Shown: in pieces, positions 31,884 through 40,613 of the stretch
Layout: each line of letters starts with the position of its first letter
How positions within the stretch are numbered: the first letter of the stretch is position 1
Assembly: GCF_900116645.1 (NCBI RefSeq)
Contig: NZ_FPBO01000020.1
Span: 1-64,000, forward strand
Length of the DNA: 64,000 nucleotides
Direction of reading: 5' to 3'
Source of the DNA: Pseudoduganella namucuonensis
Lineage (GTDB): Bacteria; Pseudomonadota; Gammaproteobacteria; Burkholderiales; Burkholderiaceae_D
Position numbers and translations under genes: made by a program
The notes under the pieces: generated by a model
Told to the model about the DNA's origin: nothing
Databases searched by the model: none
Seen by the model: only the letters and a program-made list of their open reading frames with translations

Positions 31884-32185
31884 GCATCCAGGGCATCAGC
31901 AACGACCGCGCCGCCGGCACGCTGGAGCTGGCGCTGGAGGGCGGCGAAACGCGCCGCCTCAGCCACGCCGGGCTGCGCGCGCGCTGCCACTGCGCCGACT
32001 GCAAGGCGCTGCGCCGCCGCGGCGAGGAATTGCAGGTGGACAACAGCATCCGCCTGATCGACATCGTCCCGGTCGGCGCCTACGGCGTGCAACTGGTCTT
32101 CAGCGACGGGCACGACCGCGGCATCTACCCGTGGCGGCTGCTGGAGTCGCTGGAGCCGTCCATCCCGGAAACGCCTATCCCTTAA
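31880..32185 (+). CDS. DUF971 (gamma-butyrobetaine hydroxylase-like N-terminal domain) protein
   Basis: A 101-residue protein starting at a GTG that overlaps the previous stop. Cys36-X-Cys38-X2-Cys41 and His78 match the zinc site of the BBOX N-terminal domain. The oxygenase domain is absent. DUF971 is also found in HCF101/Mrp-type Fe-S carrier proteins, so a role in Fe-S or metal delivery to the ferredoxin in this operon is possible but unproven. Confidence 0.85.
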   Translation: MSIQGISNDRAAGTLELALEGGETRRLSHAGLRARCHCADCKALRRRGEELQVDNSIRLIDIVPVGAYGVQLVFSDGHDRGIYPWRLLESLEPSIPETPIP

Positions 32186-32255
32186 GTGAGCGGCGCGAAA
32201 TCCACGATCGGCATAGGATGGTCGCTCCCTGTACAACGTACTGAAAGGAGCGACG

Positions 32256-32678
32256 ATGAAGACTCACGGATCTGCCGTCTGGTCGGGCGGCATCAAGGAC
32301 GGCAAAGGCGCCATCAGCACCAATAGCGGCGCGCTGAAGGACTACCCCTACGGCTTCGCCAGCCGCTTCGAGGGCAAGCCGGGCACCAACCCGGAGGAAC
32401 TGATAGGCGCCGCCCACGCCGGCTGCTTCACGATGGCGCTGTCGCTGATCCTGGGCGAAGCCAAGCTGGTGGCGGAGAAGATGGAAACCAGGGCCGAGGT
32501 CACGCTGGACAAGGACGGCGACGGCTATTCCATCACCGCCGTGCACCTGACGCTGCAGGCGAAGATCCCCGGCGCGGACAAGGCCACCTTCGACGAGCTG
32601 ACCGCCAAGGCGAAAGCCGGCTGCCCGGTCTCCAAACTGCTCAACGCCGCCATCACCCTCGACGCGACGTTGCTGTAA
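32256..32678 (+). CDS. OsmC family peroxiredoxin
   Basis: A 140-residue OsmC-type hydroperoxide reductase. The two reactive cysteines are in AAHAGCFTMAL and AKAGCPVSKLL, the expected spacing for thiol-dependent reduction of organic peroxides. AAGGAG lies seven bases before the ATG. It is 70 bases after the DUF971 gene and could be read separately. Confidence 0.94.
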   Translation: MKTHGSAVWSGGIKDGKGAISTNSGALKDYPYGFASRFEGKPGTNPEELIGAAHAGCFTMALSLILGEAKLVAEKMETRAEVTLDKDGDGYSITAVHLTLQAKIPGADKATFDELTAKAKAGCPVSKLLNAAITLDATLL

Positions 32679-32755
32679 GCAGTTACTTTCGCGCGCTTGG
32701 AGGGCGCGCGGGTTGATGGTATAAATGGGACTCGCTTCCGAGCCCGAGCGTCCGT

Positions 32756-33424
32756 ATGCCCAGCAAACCCCAGCCCGCCCTCAGCGCCCTTTCCGCCGCC
32801 CCGGCGCCCGCCATGGCGCCGAAACGGCGCGGCCGCCCCGCGAAGAGCGAGAACGACAGCCTGCGCGGGGAGCTGATAAAAAAATCCGCTTTCCTGTTCC
32901 GCACCCAGGGCTACGACAACACCACGGTGCGCGACATCGCGGCGGCCGCCGGCATCCATTCGGGCAGCTGGTTCTACCACTTCAAGACCAAGCAGGACAT
33001 CCTGGCGGCCGTGATGGAGCAAGGGATGACGCAGTCGCTGGCCGACATCGAGGCCATCGCCCTGCACACGCTGGCGCCGCGCGACGCGCTGCGGCGCCTG
33101 GTGGAGGTGCACCTGCAAACGCTGCTGGCGCCCAACCACGATTTCATCCCCGTGCTGCTGTACGAATGGCGCTCGCTGGACCCGCTGTCGCGCGCCCGCA
33201 TCATCAAGCTGAAGGACCGCTACGAGGCCATCTGGGACGGGGTGCTGAAGGCGCTGCACGCGTCCGGCGAGTGGGCGATGCCGACCCGCTTCGACCGCCT
33301 GCTGATGTTCGGCGCCCTGAACTGGACCGCCCAATGGTACAAGCCGGGCGGCGCCATCGCGCTGCGGGACCTGGCCGACAGCGCGGTGACCTTCATCCTG
33401 CGCTCCCCGCCCCGGCCCGCGTAA
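32756..33424 (+). CDS. TetR-family transcriptional regulator
   Basis: A 222-residue regulator. After a ~25-residue Ala/Pro-rich, basic N-terminus, the helix-turn-helix is GYDNTTVRDIAAAAGIHSGSW followed by FYHFKTKQDIL. The C-terminal ligand domain is of the TetR_C type. ATG at 32756 is used; an internal ATG 19 codons later is an alternative since no strong ribosome-binding site is seen. Its target is not clear; the adjacent OsmC gene is possible. Confidence 0.88.
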   Translation: MPSKPQPALSALSAAPAPAMAPKRRGRPAKSENDSLRGELIKKSAFLFRTQGYDNTTVRDIAAAAGIHSGSWFYHFKTKQDILAAVMEQGMTQSLADIEAIALHTLAPRDALRRLVEVHLQTLLAPNHDFIPVLLYEWRSLDPLSRARIIKLKDRYEAIWDGVLKALHASGEWAMPTRFDRLLMFGALNWTAQWYKPGGAIALRDLADSAVTFILRSPPRPA

Positions 33425-33456
33425 GCACTTTGTTTTCGCCGCGGCGCCGCGCAGGC

Positions 33457-34320
33457 TCACGGCAGGTGGAAGTATTCCCTCGGTATCTGCCGGAAGGCGT
33501 TGCTGAGATTGGGGTTGTCGAGCTGGATGATGGTGCGCTCCCGCAGGTTGTCGCGCAAACGGATATCCAAATCCAGCAGCTTTTGCAGGCTGCCGTCGGC
33601 GAACGCCTTGCGCAGTCCCGCGTGGATCGCGTCGCGCAGCTCCTGGTCGCCCTTGCGGACAAAGAACAGCCTGGCGAACGGATAGTGCAGGGCCAGATGG
33701 GGTTCGACGACGACGTCGGGCGCCTGCGCCCTGTAGCGCTCCAGCAGCGGCAAGATCTCGTCCGCGCCCAGCGGATAGAAGTCGATGCGTTTCGCGTTCA
33801 CCATGCGGAACAGCGACGCGAATTCGGCGGTCTTCACGCCGATGCCCGCCGCGCTCAGGATCTTGATGTCGGCCCATCCCGGGCCCTGGCCGGCGGTCAT
33901 TTCCGCCAGCTGACCCAGCGTCCGTATGCGCGCGAAGTCCGGCGCGCGCTCCTTGTGGATGAGGAGCAGCCGGTAGCCGCTCAGGCCTCGGTCCAGGGGA
34001 AAGTAGACCGGATCGTAGCGCGCCTCGAAGTCCGCGCTGACGCCCGCGTCCAGCACCGAGATCTCGCCCCGCTCCAGCAGGAGGCGGGCGCGCTCCTGGT
34101 TCATTTTCACCTTCGACATGGACAGCGCGTGCGGCACGCCGGACTTCGCCAGCGCCAGTTCCAGCACCTTGTAGCCGTAGTCGTCCGGCGGCCGCTCGTC
34201 GATGCGCGGGTACACCACGTTCAGCGCGCACCAGGCCGGCGCCATCGTCAGCAACAGGCCGACCATGGCGCAGCGGCAAAGCAATCGGCGGAACCGGGTT
34301 TTCGACGCGAACGCGGGCAT
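33457..34320 (-). CDS. Periplasmic substrate-binding-like protein
   Basis: A 287-residue exported protein (signal peptide ~1-32) with a bacterial SBP_3-like fold suggested by ERARLLLERGEISVLDAGVS, LGQLAEMTAGQGPGWADIKIL and GLRKAFADGSLQKLLD. It resembles solitary extracellular solute-binding proteins of this bacterial group, which lack a transporter. It is convergent with tetR and divergent from the YtrA-type regulator. Its ligand is unknown. Confidence 0.75.
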   Translation of the reverse strand: MPAFASKTRFRRLLCRCAMVGLLLTMAPAWCALNVVYPRIDERPPDDYGYKVLELALAKSGVPHALSMSKVKMNQERARLLLERGEISVLDAGVSADFEARYDPVYFPLDRGLSGYRLLLIHKERAPDFARIRTLGQLAEMTAGQGPGWADIKILSAAGIGVKTAEFASLFRMVNAKRIDFYPLGADEILPLLERYRAQAPDVVVEPHLALHYPFARLFFVRKGDQELRDAIHAGLRKAFADGSLQKLLDLDIRLRDNLRERTIIQLDNPNLSNAFRQIPREYFHLP

Positions 34321-34440
34321 GCGTCCAACATATACCGATTCGGCGACCCGCTCAAGCCATTCGGAACGCGGCCATTACCCAATGGCAAGCACCTGGCGGC
34401 CGTGCATCAAGTCGCTTGACGCCACGCACGTCGCGATGTT

Positions 34441-34465
34441 ACTGTACTATCAATACTAGTACAGG
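34441..34465. promoter_or_regulatory. Inverted repeat, probable YtrA-type GntR operator
   Basis: CTGTACTA (34442-34449) and TAGTACAG (34457-34464) form a perfect dyad with a seven-base spacer, 12 bases before the start codon of a YtrA-subfamily regulator. YtrA regulators usually bind such extended dyads and repress their own operon. Confidence 0.65.
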
Positions 34466-34475
34466 AATTCACCCC

Positions 34476-34886
34476 ATGACACTCCGCGTCCCGCTCATGC
34501 TGCACATCGCCACCGGCGATCCCCGCCCCATCCACCGCCAGATCGTCGACGGCGTGCGCCGCCTGGTCGCGAGCGGGGACCTGCCCGTCGGCGCCGCCCT
34601 GCCCAGTGTTCGCGGCCTGGCCCAGCAACTGTCCATCAATCCCAACACGGTCGCCAAGGCCTACGGCGAACTGACGCAGGAAGGATGGCTCGACGCCCGC
34701 GCCGGGCTCGGCCTGTTCGTGGCGGTGCCGCGGCAGCGCTTGTCGAACGAGGAGCGCTCGCGCCGGCTCGACGACGCCGTGCAGCGCTTTGTCGGCGACG
34801 TGATCGGCCTCGACTACCCGAACGCCACGGTGCTCGACCGCGTCGCCGGTGAACTCGAACAATGCCAACCCAGGAAGCTCGCCTGA
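34476..34886 (+). CDS. GntR-family regulator, YtrA subfamily
   Basis: A 136-residue short GntR protein. DPRPIHRQIVDGVRRLVASG and PSVRGLAQQLSINPNTVAKAY form the winged helix; only a short helical dimerisation tail follows, as in the YtrA subfamily, which controls ABC exporters. The ATG at 34476 follows AGGA. It ends three bases before the ATPase start, and an inverted repeat precedes it. Confidence 0.93.
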   Translation: MTLRVPLMLHIATGDPRPIHRQIVDGVRRLVASGDLPVGAALPSVRGLAQQLSINPNTVAKAYGELTQEGWLDARAGLGLFVAVPRQRLSNEERSRRLDDAVQRFVGDVIGLDYPNATVLDRVAGELEQCQPRKLA

Positions 34887-34888
34887 AC

Positions 34889-35800
34889 ATGGACACGCCA
34901 GTCATCCACACCGAGGACTTGTGCCTGCAATACAAGCGCAAGATGGCGCTCGACCATCTCACCCTCACCATCGAGCGCGGCGGCATCCACGCCATCGTCG
35001 GCGCGAACGGCGCGGGCAAGTCCTCGCTGTTCCGCGTCTTGCTGGGCTTCGAAACGCCCAGCGCGGGCAGCGCGCGTTTGCTCGGCTGCGCCAGCGGCGG
35101 GCTGACGCCGGACGTGCGCGGGCGGGTCGGCTTCGTCAACGAGGAACACACGCTGCCCGGCTGGATGCGTGTCGACGAACTCGCCGCCATGCAGCGCCGG
35201 CAGTACGCGCGCTGGGACGATGGCCGCTACCGGGACGTCGTCCACAACTTCAACGTCCACGCCGACCAGAAGATCGCGCAGCTCTCGCGCGGCGAACGCG
35301 CCGGGGTCAACCTGGCGCTCGCGCTGGCGCAAGGCCCGGAACTGCTGATCCTCGACGAGCCCACGCTCGGCCTGGACGTGGTGGCCAAGCGCGCCTTCCT
35401 CGAAGCCCTCATGCAAACCAGCTACGACAGCGGCGCGACCATCATCTATTGCTCGCACCAGATGGAGGAAATCGAGCGCGTGGCCGACAATCTCGTCATT
35501 CTCGAACGCGGACAGCTGCGCCACCAATCCGAACCCGCCGCGTTTTGCGCCCGCGTGCGGCTGTGGGTCGCCGAGTTCCCGTTCAAGGCGCCGGACACGC
35601 GCTTGCTGCCCGGCGTGCTGGAGGCGCGGCGCATCGACGAAATGACCCACCTCATGGTGTTCGACCAGGACGAGGGCTTCGACGCGCGCCTGAAGCTGCT
35701 GGGCGCGCGTAGCGTGCACTCCATGCCCGTGAGCCTGGACCGCGCCGTCAACGGCTACCTCGCCAAAGGCCACATCTCCACCACGCCCCGCGCCGCTTAA
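34889..35800 (+). CDS. ABC transporter ATP-binding protein (YtrB-like)
   Basis: A 303-residue ATPase: Walker A GANGAGKS at 38-45, signature LSRGERAG (Arg for the usual Gly), Walker B LLILDEPTLGLD, and switch His in CSHQMEEIERV. ATG at 34889 is preferred; an in-frame ATG at 34862 would overlap the regulator gene. The C-terminal ~85 residues form an extension seen in YtrB/drug-exporter ATPases. Its membrane partner is the next gene. Confidence 0.92.
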   Translation: MDTPVIHTEDLCLQYKRKMALDHLTLTIERGGIHAIVGANGAGKSSLFRVLLGFETPSAGSARLLGCASGGLTPDVRGRVGFVNEEHTLPGWMRVDELAAMQRRQYARWDDGRYRDVVHNFNVHADQKIAQLSRGERAGVNLALALAQGPELLILDEPTLGLDVVAKRAFLEALMQTSYDSGATIIYCSHQMEEIERVADNLVILERGQLRHQSEPAAFCARVRLWVAEFPFKAPDTRLLPGVLEARRIDEMTHLMVFDQDEGFDARLKLLGARSVHSMPVSLDRAVNGYLAKGHISTTPRAA

Positions 35801-35808
35801 GGATCATC

Positions 35809-37650
35809 ATGCTCGACCTGTTCATCTCCGAGTGCCGCCGCTTCCGCACGCCGGCCATCCTCTTCGCCACCGCCAATTCGATGCTGCTCCTGCTGGCCAA
35901 CCAGCTCGCCGACATCCTTCAGGAACGGCGCGAAATCCACCTCGTCATCCTGGCGCTGTACATGCTGTGTGGGATGGCCTTCGCCCTCTACCAGTTCGGC
36001 AGCTATCGCCAGCCCGCGCGCTGGATCTGGCTGCTGCACCGCCCGCTGCCGCGCTGGCGCGTGTTCGCGGGCGTGATGCTGGCGTCGGCGTTGCTGATCG
36101 CGCTTTGCGTCGGCATACCCTCGCTGGCCGCGGTCGGCATCCTGGACGCGCTCACGGCGCGCACGGTGGACGCCCGCCATTACCTGGCCGCGACACAGCT
36201 GACGCTGTTCACGCTGATCGCGTGGCTGGCGGGGAGCTACATCGTCCTCAACCGCAGCAAGAGCGCGGTCGTGATACTGGTTCTGCCCATGCTGGTTCTT
36301 CTACGGATGGCCTCCGGCCTCGTGCTGGTCCCGTTGGCCTGCGCGTGCGTGGCGCTGCTGGCGTTCATCGTCTACGGCGCGTTCAAGCCCGACCGCATGG
36401 CGCCGCCGGCCTCCATCGCCGGCAAGCTCGCCACCGCCATCCCGCTGCAGATCAGCTGCTACTTCGTGCTGCTCTGGGCCGGCTCCACTCTTTTCCAGTA
36501 CGGCCAAGTCCTTTCGGGCGCGCACCCGTTCAGCATGCCCGCCGCGCCGGCCGGCGGCCATATCGAGGCGACACGCGCGCTTGGCTCGGAAAACATGCTG
36601 GCCGGCCTGGCTGGCTCAAGCGATCCGCGCGCCGCCGGGTGGCGGCGGCAGATCCCCTTGGTCAAACCGGGAAGCATGCTGCCGGACCAGCGGCAATACC
36701 CGGTCCGCCACATGCTGAGCAATGAAGGCGACGCCCGCTGGTATACCGATGCCGCGACCTGGAGCTTCAGCCACGACGACATGCGCTACCAGGGCATGGA
36801 CCGCCGCCGCGGCACGGCGCTTGGCTGGTACGGCGCGGCCGGATACGGCAGCGGCGCGGCGTTCCCGGCGCCGCCCGCGGTGAGGGTCGCGAACCACCGG
36901 GGTTATCTCGTCACGCCGCAGCAGGCCTACCAGATCGGCCAGGACACGCGCCAGTTGACCCCGCGCGTCGCGCTGGCCGGATCGGAACAGTTGCTGCACG
37001 TGCCAACGAAAATCGGCGCCCATGTCTACCTCGTGACCAACCATCGGCTGCTCGCGTACAAGGACGGCGCGGCCGGCATGTGGCCCGAGGCGTTCAGCGT
37101 ACGCCTCGCCCATGACGCCTCCACCTTGGCGCGCGTGGACGTGGCCGAATTGGCGGAAGGGACGCTCGCCACCTTCACCCACAGCGCGCGCATGGCGGAC
37201 GGCGCGGGCGAGGCGCGCCAGGTGACGGTATTCGTCGACCCGGCCGGCCACGCCGCGCAGGTCGGGCAGCGCGCGATGACCCACGACTTCCCCCGGCTGT
37301 TCGAGCACAAGGACTGGTGGCTCTCCCCCGTGCTGCACGCCGTCGTCGCGTTGCCCGACCTGCTGATCGACAAGGGCATGGTGCTCGACGCGGGACAGAA
37401 GCGGTTCGACAACGCCTACCTGGCGGTCCGTCCCGCGCCTGTGTGGTTCGCCGCGCTGGCGGTGTCGCTGCTGTCCGCGCTGGCGGCGCTGTGGTGGCTT
37501 GGTCCGCGCGGTTCCCAGCGCCGGGCGTGGATCGCCGCTTGCCTGCTGCTTGGCCCGGCGGCCTTCTGCGCGCTGGCCATACTGGAGCCGCGGGCGCGCC
37601 GCGAGCCCGCCGCCGTCGCGCAACCGGATGCCGTCGCCGCGAGCGGCTAA
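35809..37650 (+). CDS. ABC-2-type membrane protein with large extracytoplasmic domain
   Basis: A 613-residue membrane protein. About six segments lie in residues 15-240, then ~300 residues without membrane character (~240-540), then two segments near 545-565 and 578-595. Placed eight bases after the ATPase gene, it is the likely permease. The large external domain recalls permeases that handle peptide antibiotics or envelope stress, but no specific homologue is recognised. Confidence 0.75.
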   Translation: MLDLFISECRRFRTPAILFATANSMLLLLANQLADILQERREIHLVILALYMLCGMAFALYQFGSYRQPARWIWLLHRPLPRWRVFAGVMLASALLIALCVGIPSLAAVGILDALTARTVDARHYLAATQLTLFTLIAWLAGSYIVLNRSKSAVVILVLPMLVLLRMASGLVLVPLACACVALLAFIVYGAFKPDRMAPPASIAGKLATAIPLQISCYFVLLWAGSTLFQYGQVLSGAHPFSMPAAPAGGHIEATRALGSENMLAGLAGSSDPRAAGWRRQIPLVKPGSMLPDQRQYPVRHMLSNEGDARWYTDAATWSFSHDDMRYQGMDRRRGTALGWYGAAGYGSGAAFPAPPAVRVANHRGYLVTPQQAYQIGQDTRQLTPRVALAGSEQLLHVPTKIGAHVYLVTNHRLLAYKDGAAGMWPEAFSVRLAHDASTLARVDVAELAEGTLATFTHSARMADGAGEARQVTVFVDPAGHAAQVGQRAMTHDFPRLFEHKDWWLSPVLHAVVALPDLLIDKGMVLDAGQKRFDNAYLAVRPAPVWFAALAVSLLSALAALWWLGPRGSQRRAWIAACLLLGPAAFCALAILEPRARREPAAVAQPDAVAASG

Positions 37651-37821
37651 CGCCGGTCGATCCCAAGCGGTATTGCCCAAATATTTGTTTTCAAACACGC
37701 AGGATAGCGATAGCATGCCGATAGCTATTATGATATCGATAACATCGTCACCCGACCTTCACGCCGCATCCCGATTCGATAGCGGCGCGACTCTTCAACG
37801 CATCATCTTTCATCTATCTCT

Positions 37822-39963
37822 ATGATTTTTACACGGACCGCGCTTATCACGGTTGTGGCGCTCGGCGTCATGTCGAACGCCTGGGCTCAACAAGCGCCAG
37901 CGTCAAATGGGGCGCCGCCAGCGACGGTGGAGGTCAAGGGCATGGCGGACAGCGCCCGCCGCAACGACACCGCCGCCAAGATTGTCATCAACCAGGCGGA
38001 AATCGCGAAATTCGGCGATCCCTCGGTGCTCGACGTCATGAAGCGCCTGCCCGGCTTGACGGTCAGCGATTCGTCGGTGCGCATGCGTGGGCTGGGCAAT
38101 GGCTATACCCAAATCCTGCTCAACGGGGAACGGCCCCCGGCTGGATTTTCGCTCGATTCCCTGGCGCCGGATATGGTTGAGCGCATCGAGATCATCCGCG
38201 CCGCGACCGCGGAATTCAGCACCCAGTCGATCGCGGGCACGGTCAATATCGTGCTGAAAAAGGCCGTGGCGAAGGCCTCGCGCGAGATCAAGAGCGGTGT
38301 GGGCGCCGGCCCCGGAAGCCGTTCGCAACAGCTGAACCTGGCCATGTCGAACAAAATCGACGCCTTTTCCTACACGCTGGGCGCCACCCTGCTGCACCAG
38401 AACGCGCACCTGGCGCCGGTGGAATCGGTCGACCGGCGCGACGCCGCCGGCAAGCGGCTCCAGCAGTATGAAACCCGTTCCGACAATGACAACGCCTATA
38501 CGGCCGTGAACCTGAACGCGCGGCTGAACTGGAAATTGGACGGCATCGACAGCGTGACGTGGCAAACGTTTGTGGCCGATGGCCGGGCGCACGGCGCCGG
38601 CGAGCAAAGCACCAGCACCTCCGCCGGTCAACGCCACCCCTATGCGGCATTGCAAACCAGCTACTTCGGCAACACCACAAGCGTGCGCTCCGACGTCAGC
38701 TGGGTCGCCGGGATAGGCGGGACCGGCAGGCTGGATACCAAAATCGGCGTCGCCCTCTCCGACAACCAGCGCGGACTTTTCCGTGTGGCGCGCAACGACG
38801 CGGCGACGCCGGTGCTGGACCGCGACTACGTGAGCGATATCCAGGACGAGGGCCTGTCCTGGAGCGGCAAGTTGTCGATGCCGTGGGCGCGGGGGCATGC
38901 GCTCGGGATCGGCTGGGACACGGGCCACAACCGACGCGGCGAACGCGAAAACCAGGTGGACCGCGTGCCGCCCGGGAACGTGCCCTTCGATTTCGACAAC
39001 GGCTTCGATGCCCGGATCACGCGCGTGGCGCTGTACGCGCAGGATGAATGGGATATCTCCCCGGCCTGGTCGATCTACCTGGGCATGCGGGGCGAGGCGA
39101 TGCGCTCCCGGACCAGCGGCGCCGGCATTCCGACCTCGCGATCGCAGTTGCAAGTGCTCAGCCCGCTCGCGCAAACCTTGTGGAAAGTTCCCGGCGCCAA
39201 GGGCGACCAGTTGCGCCTGGCGCTGACGCGGACCTTCAAGGCGCCCGAACTGAGCCGCATGGTGCCGCGCCACTTCTATACCTCGTTCAATACCGAGATT
39301 TCACCCGACTTCACCGGCAATCCCCGGCTCAAGCCGGAGCTGGCGCGCGGGGTCGACTTCGCTTACGAGCACTACTGGGCGGAGGGCGCGCTTGTGTCGG
39401 CGAGCGCGAGCGTGCGCGAAATCGAAGGCCTGATCCGCGGCGAAGTCGCCTACAACGGCGGCCGTTGGGTCGCGGTGCCGCAAAACCTCGGCACGGCCCA
39501 TGTGCGCGGCATCGAACTCGAGTCGAAGTTTCCGCTCAAGGCCGTCATGGACACCGCCGCGCAGGTCGATTTGCGCGCCAGCGTCAGCCGCAACTGGTCG
39601 CGGGTCGAGGGCGTGCCCGGGCCGGACAACCGTCTCAACGGCCAGCCGCGCTGGTCGGCCAATTTCGGCGCCGACTATGCCAAGGGCGCCTGGAGCGGCG
39701 GCGCGAGCCTGGCGCTGGTGGCGGGCGGCTGGACGCGCGACGCCTTGTACGAATCGAAATTGCGCTCGGCGCAGCGAGCCCTGGAAGCGTACGCGGTCCA
39801 CAAGTTCGGCCCGCGCAGCCAACTGCGGTTTACCGTGCTCAATCTGCTCAAGGTCGGCCAGTCCGGGTCCGCGCGCTATGCCGATCCGTATGGCAGCGTC
39901 CAGAGCGACGAACGTCGCGCAGGCTATGTTTCCTGGCGCGCCCAGCACGAGTACCGTTTCTAA
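37822..39963 (+). CDS. TonB-dependent outer-membrane receptor
   Basis: A 713-residue receptor with signal peptide (1-22, ending NAWA-Q). The plug domain has IVINQAEIAKFGDPSVLDVMKRLPGL (quoted in part) and the RMRGLGNGYTQILLNGERPP segment; the barrel ends in a terminal Phe (HEYRF), as outer-membrane proteins do. It lies 171 bases after the ABC membrane gene, so it may be co-transcribed or have its own promoter. Its stop overlaps the stop of convergent ribE. The ligand may be the molecule sensed or exported by the ABC module. Confidence 0.92.
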   Translation: MIFTRTALITVVALGVMSNAWAQQAPASNGAPPATVEVKGMADSARRNDTAAKIVINQAEIAKFGDPSVLDVMKRLPGLTVSDSSVRMRGLGNGYTQILLNGERPPAGFSLDSLAPDMVERIEIIRAATAEFSTQSIAGTVNIVLKKAVAKASREIKSGVGAGPGSRSQQLNLAMSNKIDAFSYTLGATLLHQNAHLAPVESVDRRDAAGKRLQQYETRSDNDNAYTAVNLNARLNWKLDGIDSVTWQTFVADGRAHGAGEQSTSTSAGQRHPYAALQTSYFGNTTSVRSDVSWVAGIGGTGRLDTKIGVALSDNQRGLFRVARNDAATPVLDRDYVSDIQDEGLSWSGKLSMPWARGHALGIGWDTGHNRRGERENQVDRVPPGNVPFDFDNGFDARITRVALYAQDEWDISPAWSIYLGMRGEAMRSRTSGAGIPTSRSQLQVLSPLAQTLWKVPGAKGDQLRLALTRTFKAPELSRMVPRHFYTSFNTEISPDFTGNPRLKPELARGVDFAYEHYWAEGALVSASASVREIEGLIRGEVAYNGGRWVAVPQNLGTAHVRGIELESKFPLKAVMDTAAQVDLRASVSRNWSRVEGVPGPDNRLNGQPRWSANFGADYAKGAWSGGASLALVAGGWTRDALYESKLRSAQRALEAYAVHKFGPRSQLRFTVLNLLKVGQSGSARYADPYGSVQSDERRAGYVSWRAQHEYRF

Positions 39964-40601
39964 CCATTCATGGTCACACTGGATACCGACAGCATCCGCT
40001 CGACGTAGCGCGCGATGAGGTCGATCTCCAGGTTGACCTTTTTGCCGGCCGCCAGGTGCTTCAGCGTGGTGACCGAAATGGTGTGCGGGATCAGGTTGAT
40101 CGAGAACTGGCACACCAGGTCGTCGCCGCTGCCGATGTCGGTCACGCGGTTGACGGTCAGCGAGACGCCGTTCACCACCACGGAACCCTTGAACGCCAGG
40201 TACTTGGCCAGGTCGCGCGGGGCTTCGATGACCAGCTCCCACGATTCGCCCACCGGCTCGAACTTGCGCACCACGCCCAGCCCGTCCACGTGGCCGGACA
40301 CCAGGTGGCCACCCAGGCGCTCGGCCAGGGTCAGGGCTTTTTCCAGATTCACCTCGGTGGTGCCGTCCAGGCCCACGGTGCAGTTCAGGCTTTCGCGCGA
40401 GACGTCGACCTTGAAGGTGGTGGCGGTCTTTTCGATCACGGTCATGCAGGCGCCGTTCAGGGCGATGGAGTCGCCCAGGGCGACGTCGGCCAGCGGCAGG
40501 CCGCCGGCGTCGATTTCCAGGCGCACGCCGGCGTCATGGCCGCCCGCCAGCGGCTGCACCGAGGTGATTTTGCCGACGGCGGCAACGATTCCAGTAAACA
40601 T
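39960..40601 (-). CDS. ribE: Riboflavin synthase alpha subunit
   Basis: A 213-residue enzyme that dismutates 6,7-dimethyl-8-ribityllumazine to riboflavin. The starts of its two lumazine-binding repeats are MFTGIVAAVGKI and LVSGHVDGLGVV; SIALNGACMTV and SVVVNGVSLTV are the paired conserved loops. It is 12 bases after ribD. Its gene ends head-on into the TonB receptor gene. Confidence 0.96.
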   Translation of the reverse strand: MFTGIVAAVGKITSVQPLAGGHDAGVRLEIDAGGLPLADVALGDSIALNGACMTVIEKTATTFKVDVSRESLNCTVGLDGTTEVNLEKALTLAERLGGHLVSGHVDGLGVVRKFEPVGESWELVIEAPRDLAKYLAFKGSVVVNGVSLTVNRVTDIGSGDDLVCQFSINLIPHTISVTTLKHLAAGKKVNLEIDLIARYVERMLSVSSVTMNG

Positions 40602-40613
40602 AGTCGTAAGGTC

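Noticed and set aside
32756-34320. TetR and the solute-binding protein gene as a regulator-target pair
   Set aside because: They are convergent with no shared promoter region, so the arrangement gives no evidence of control.
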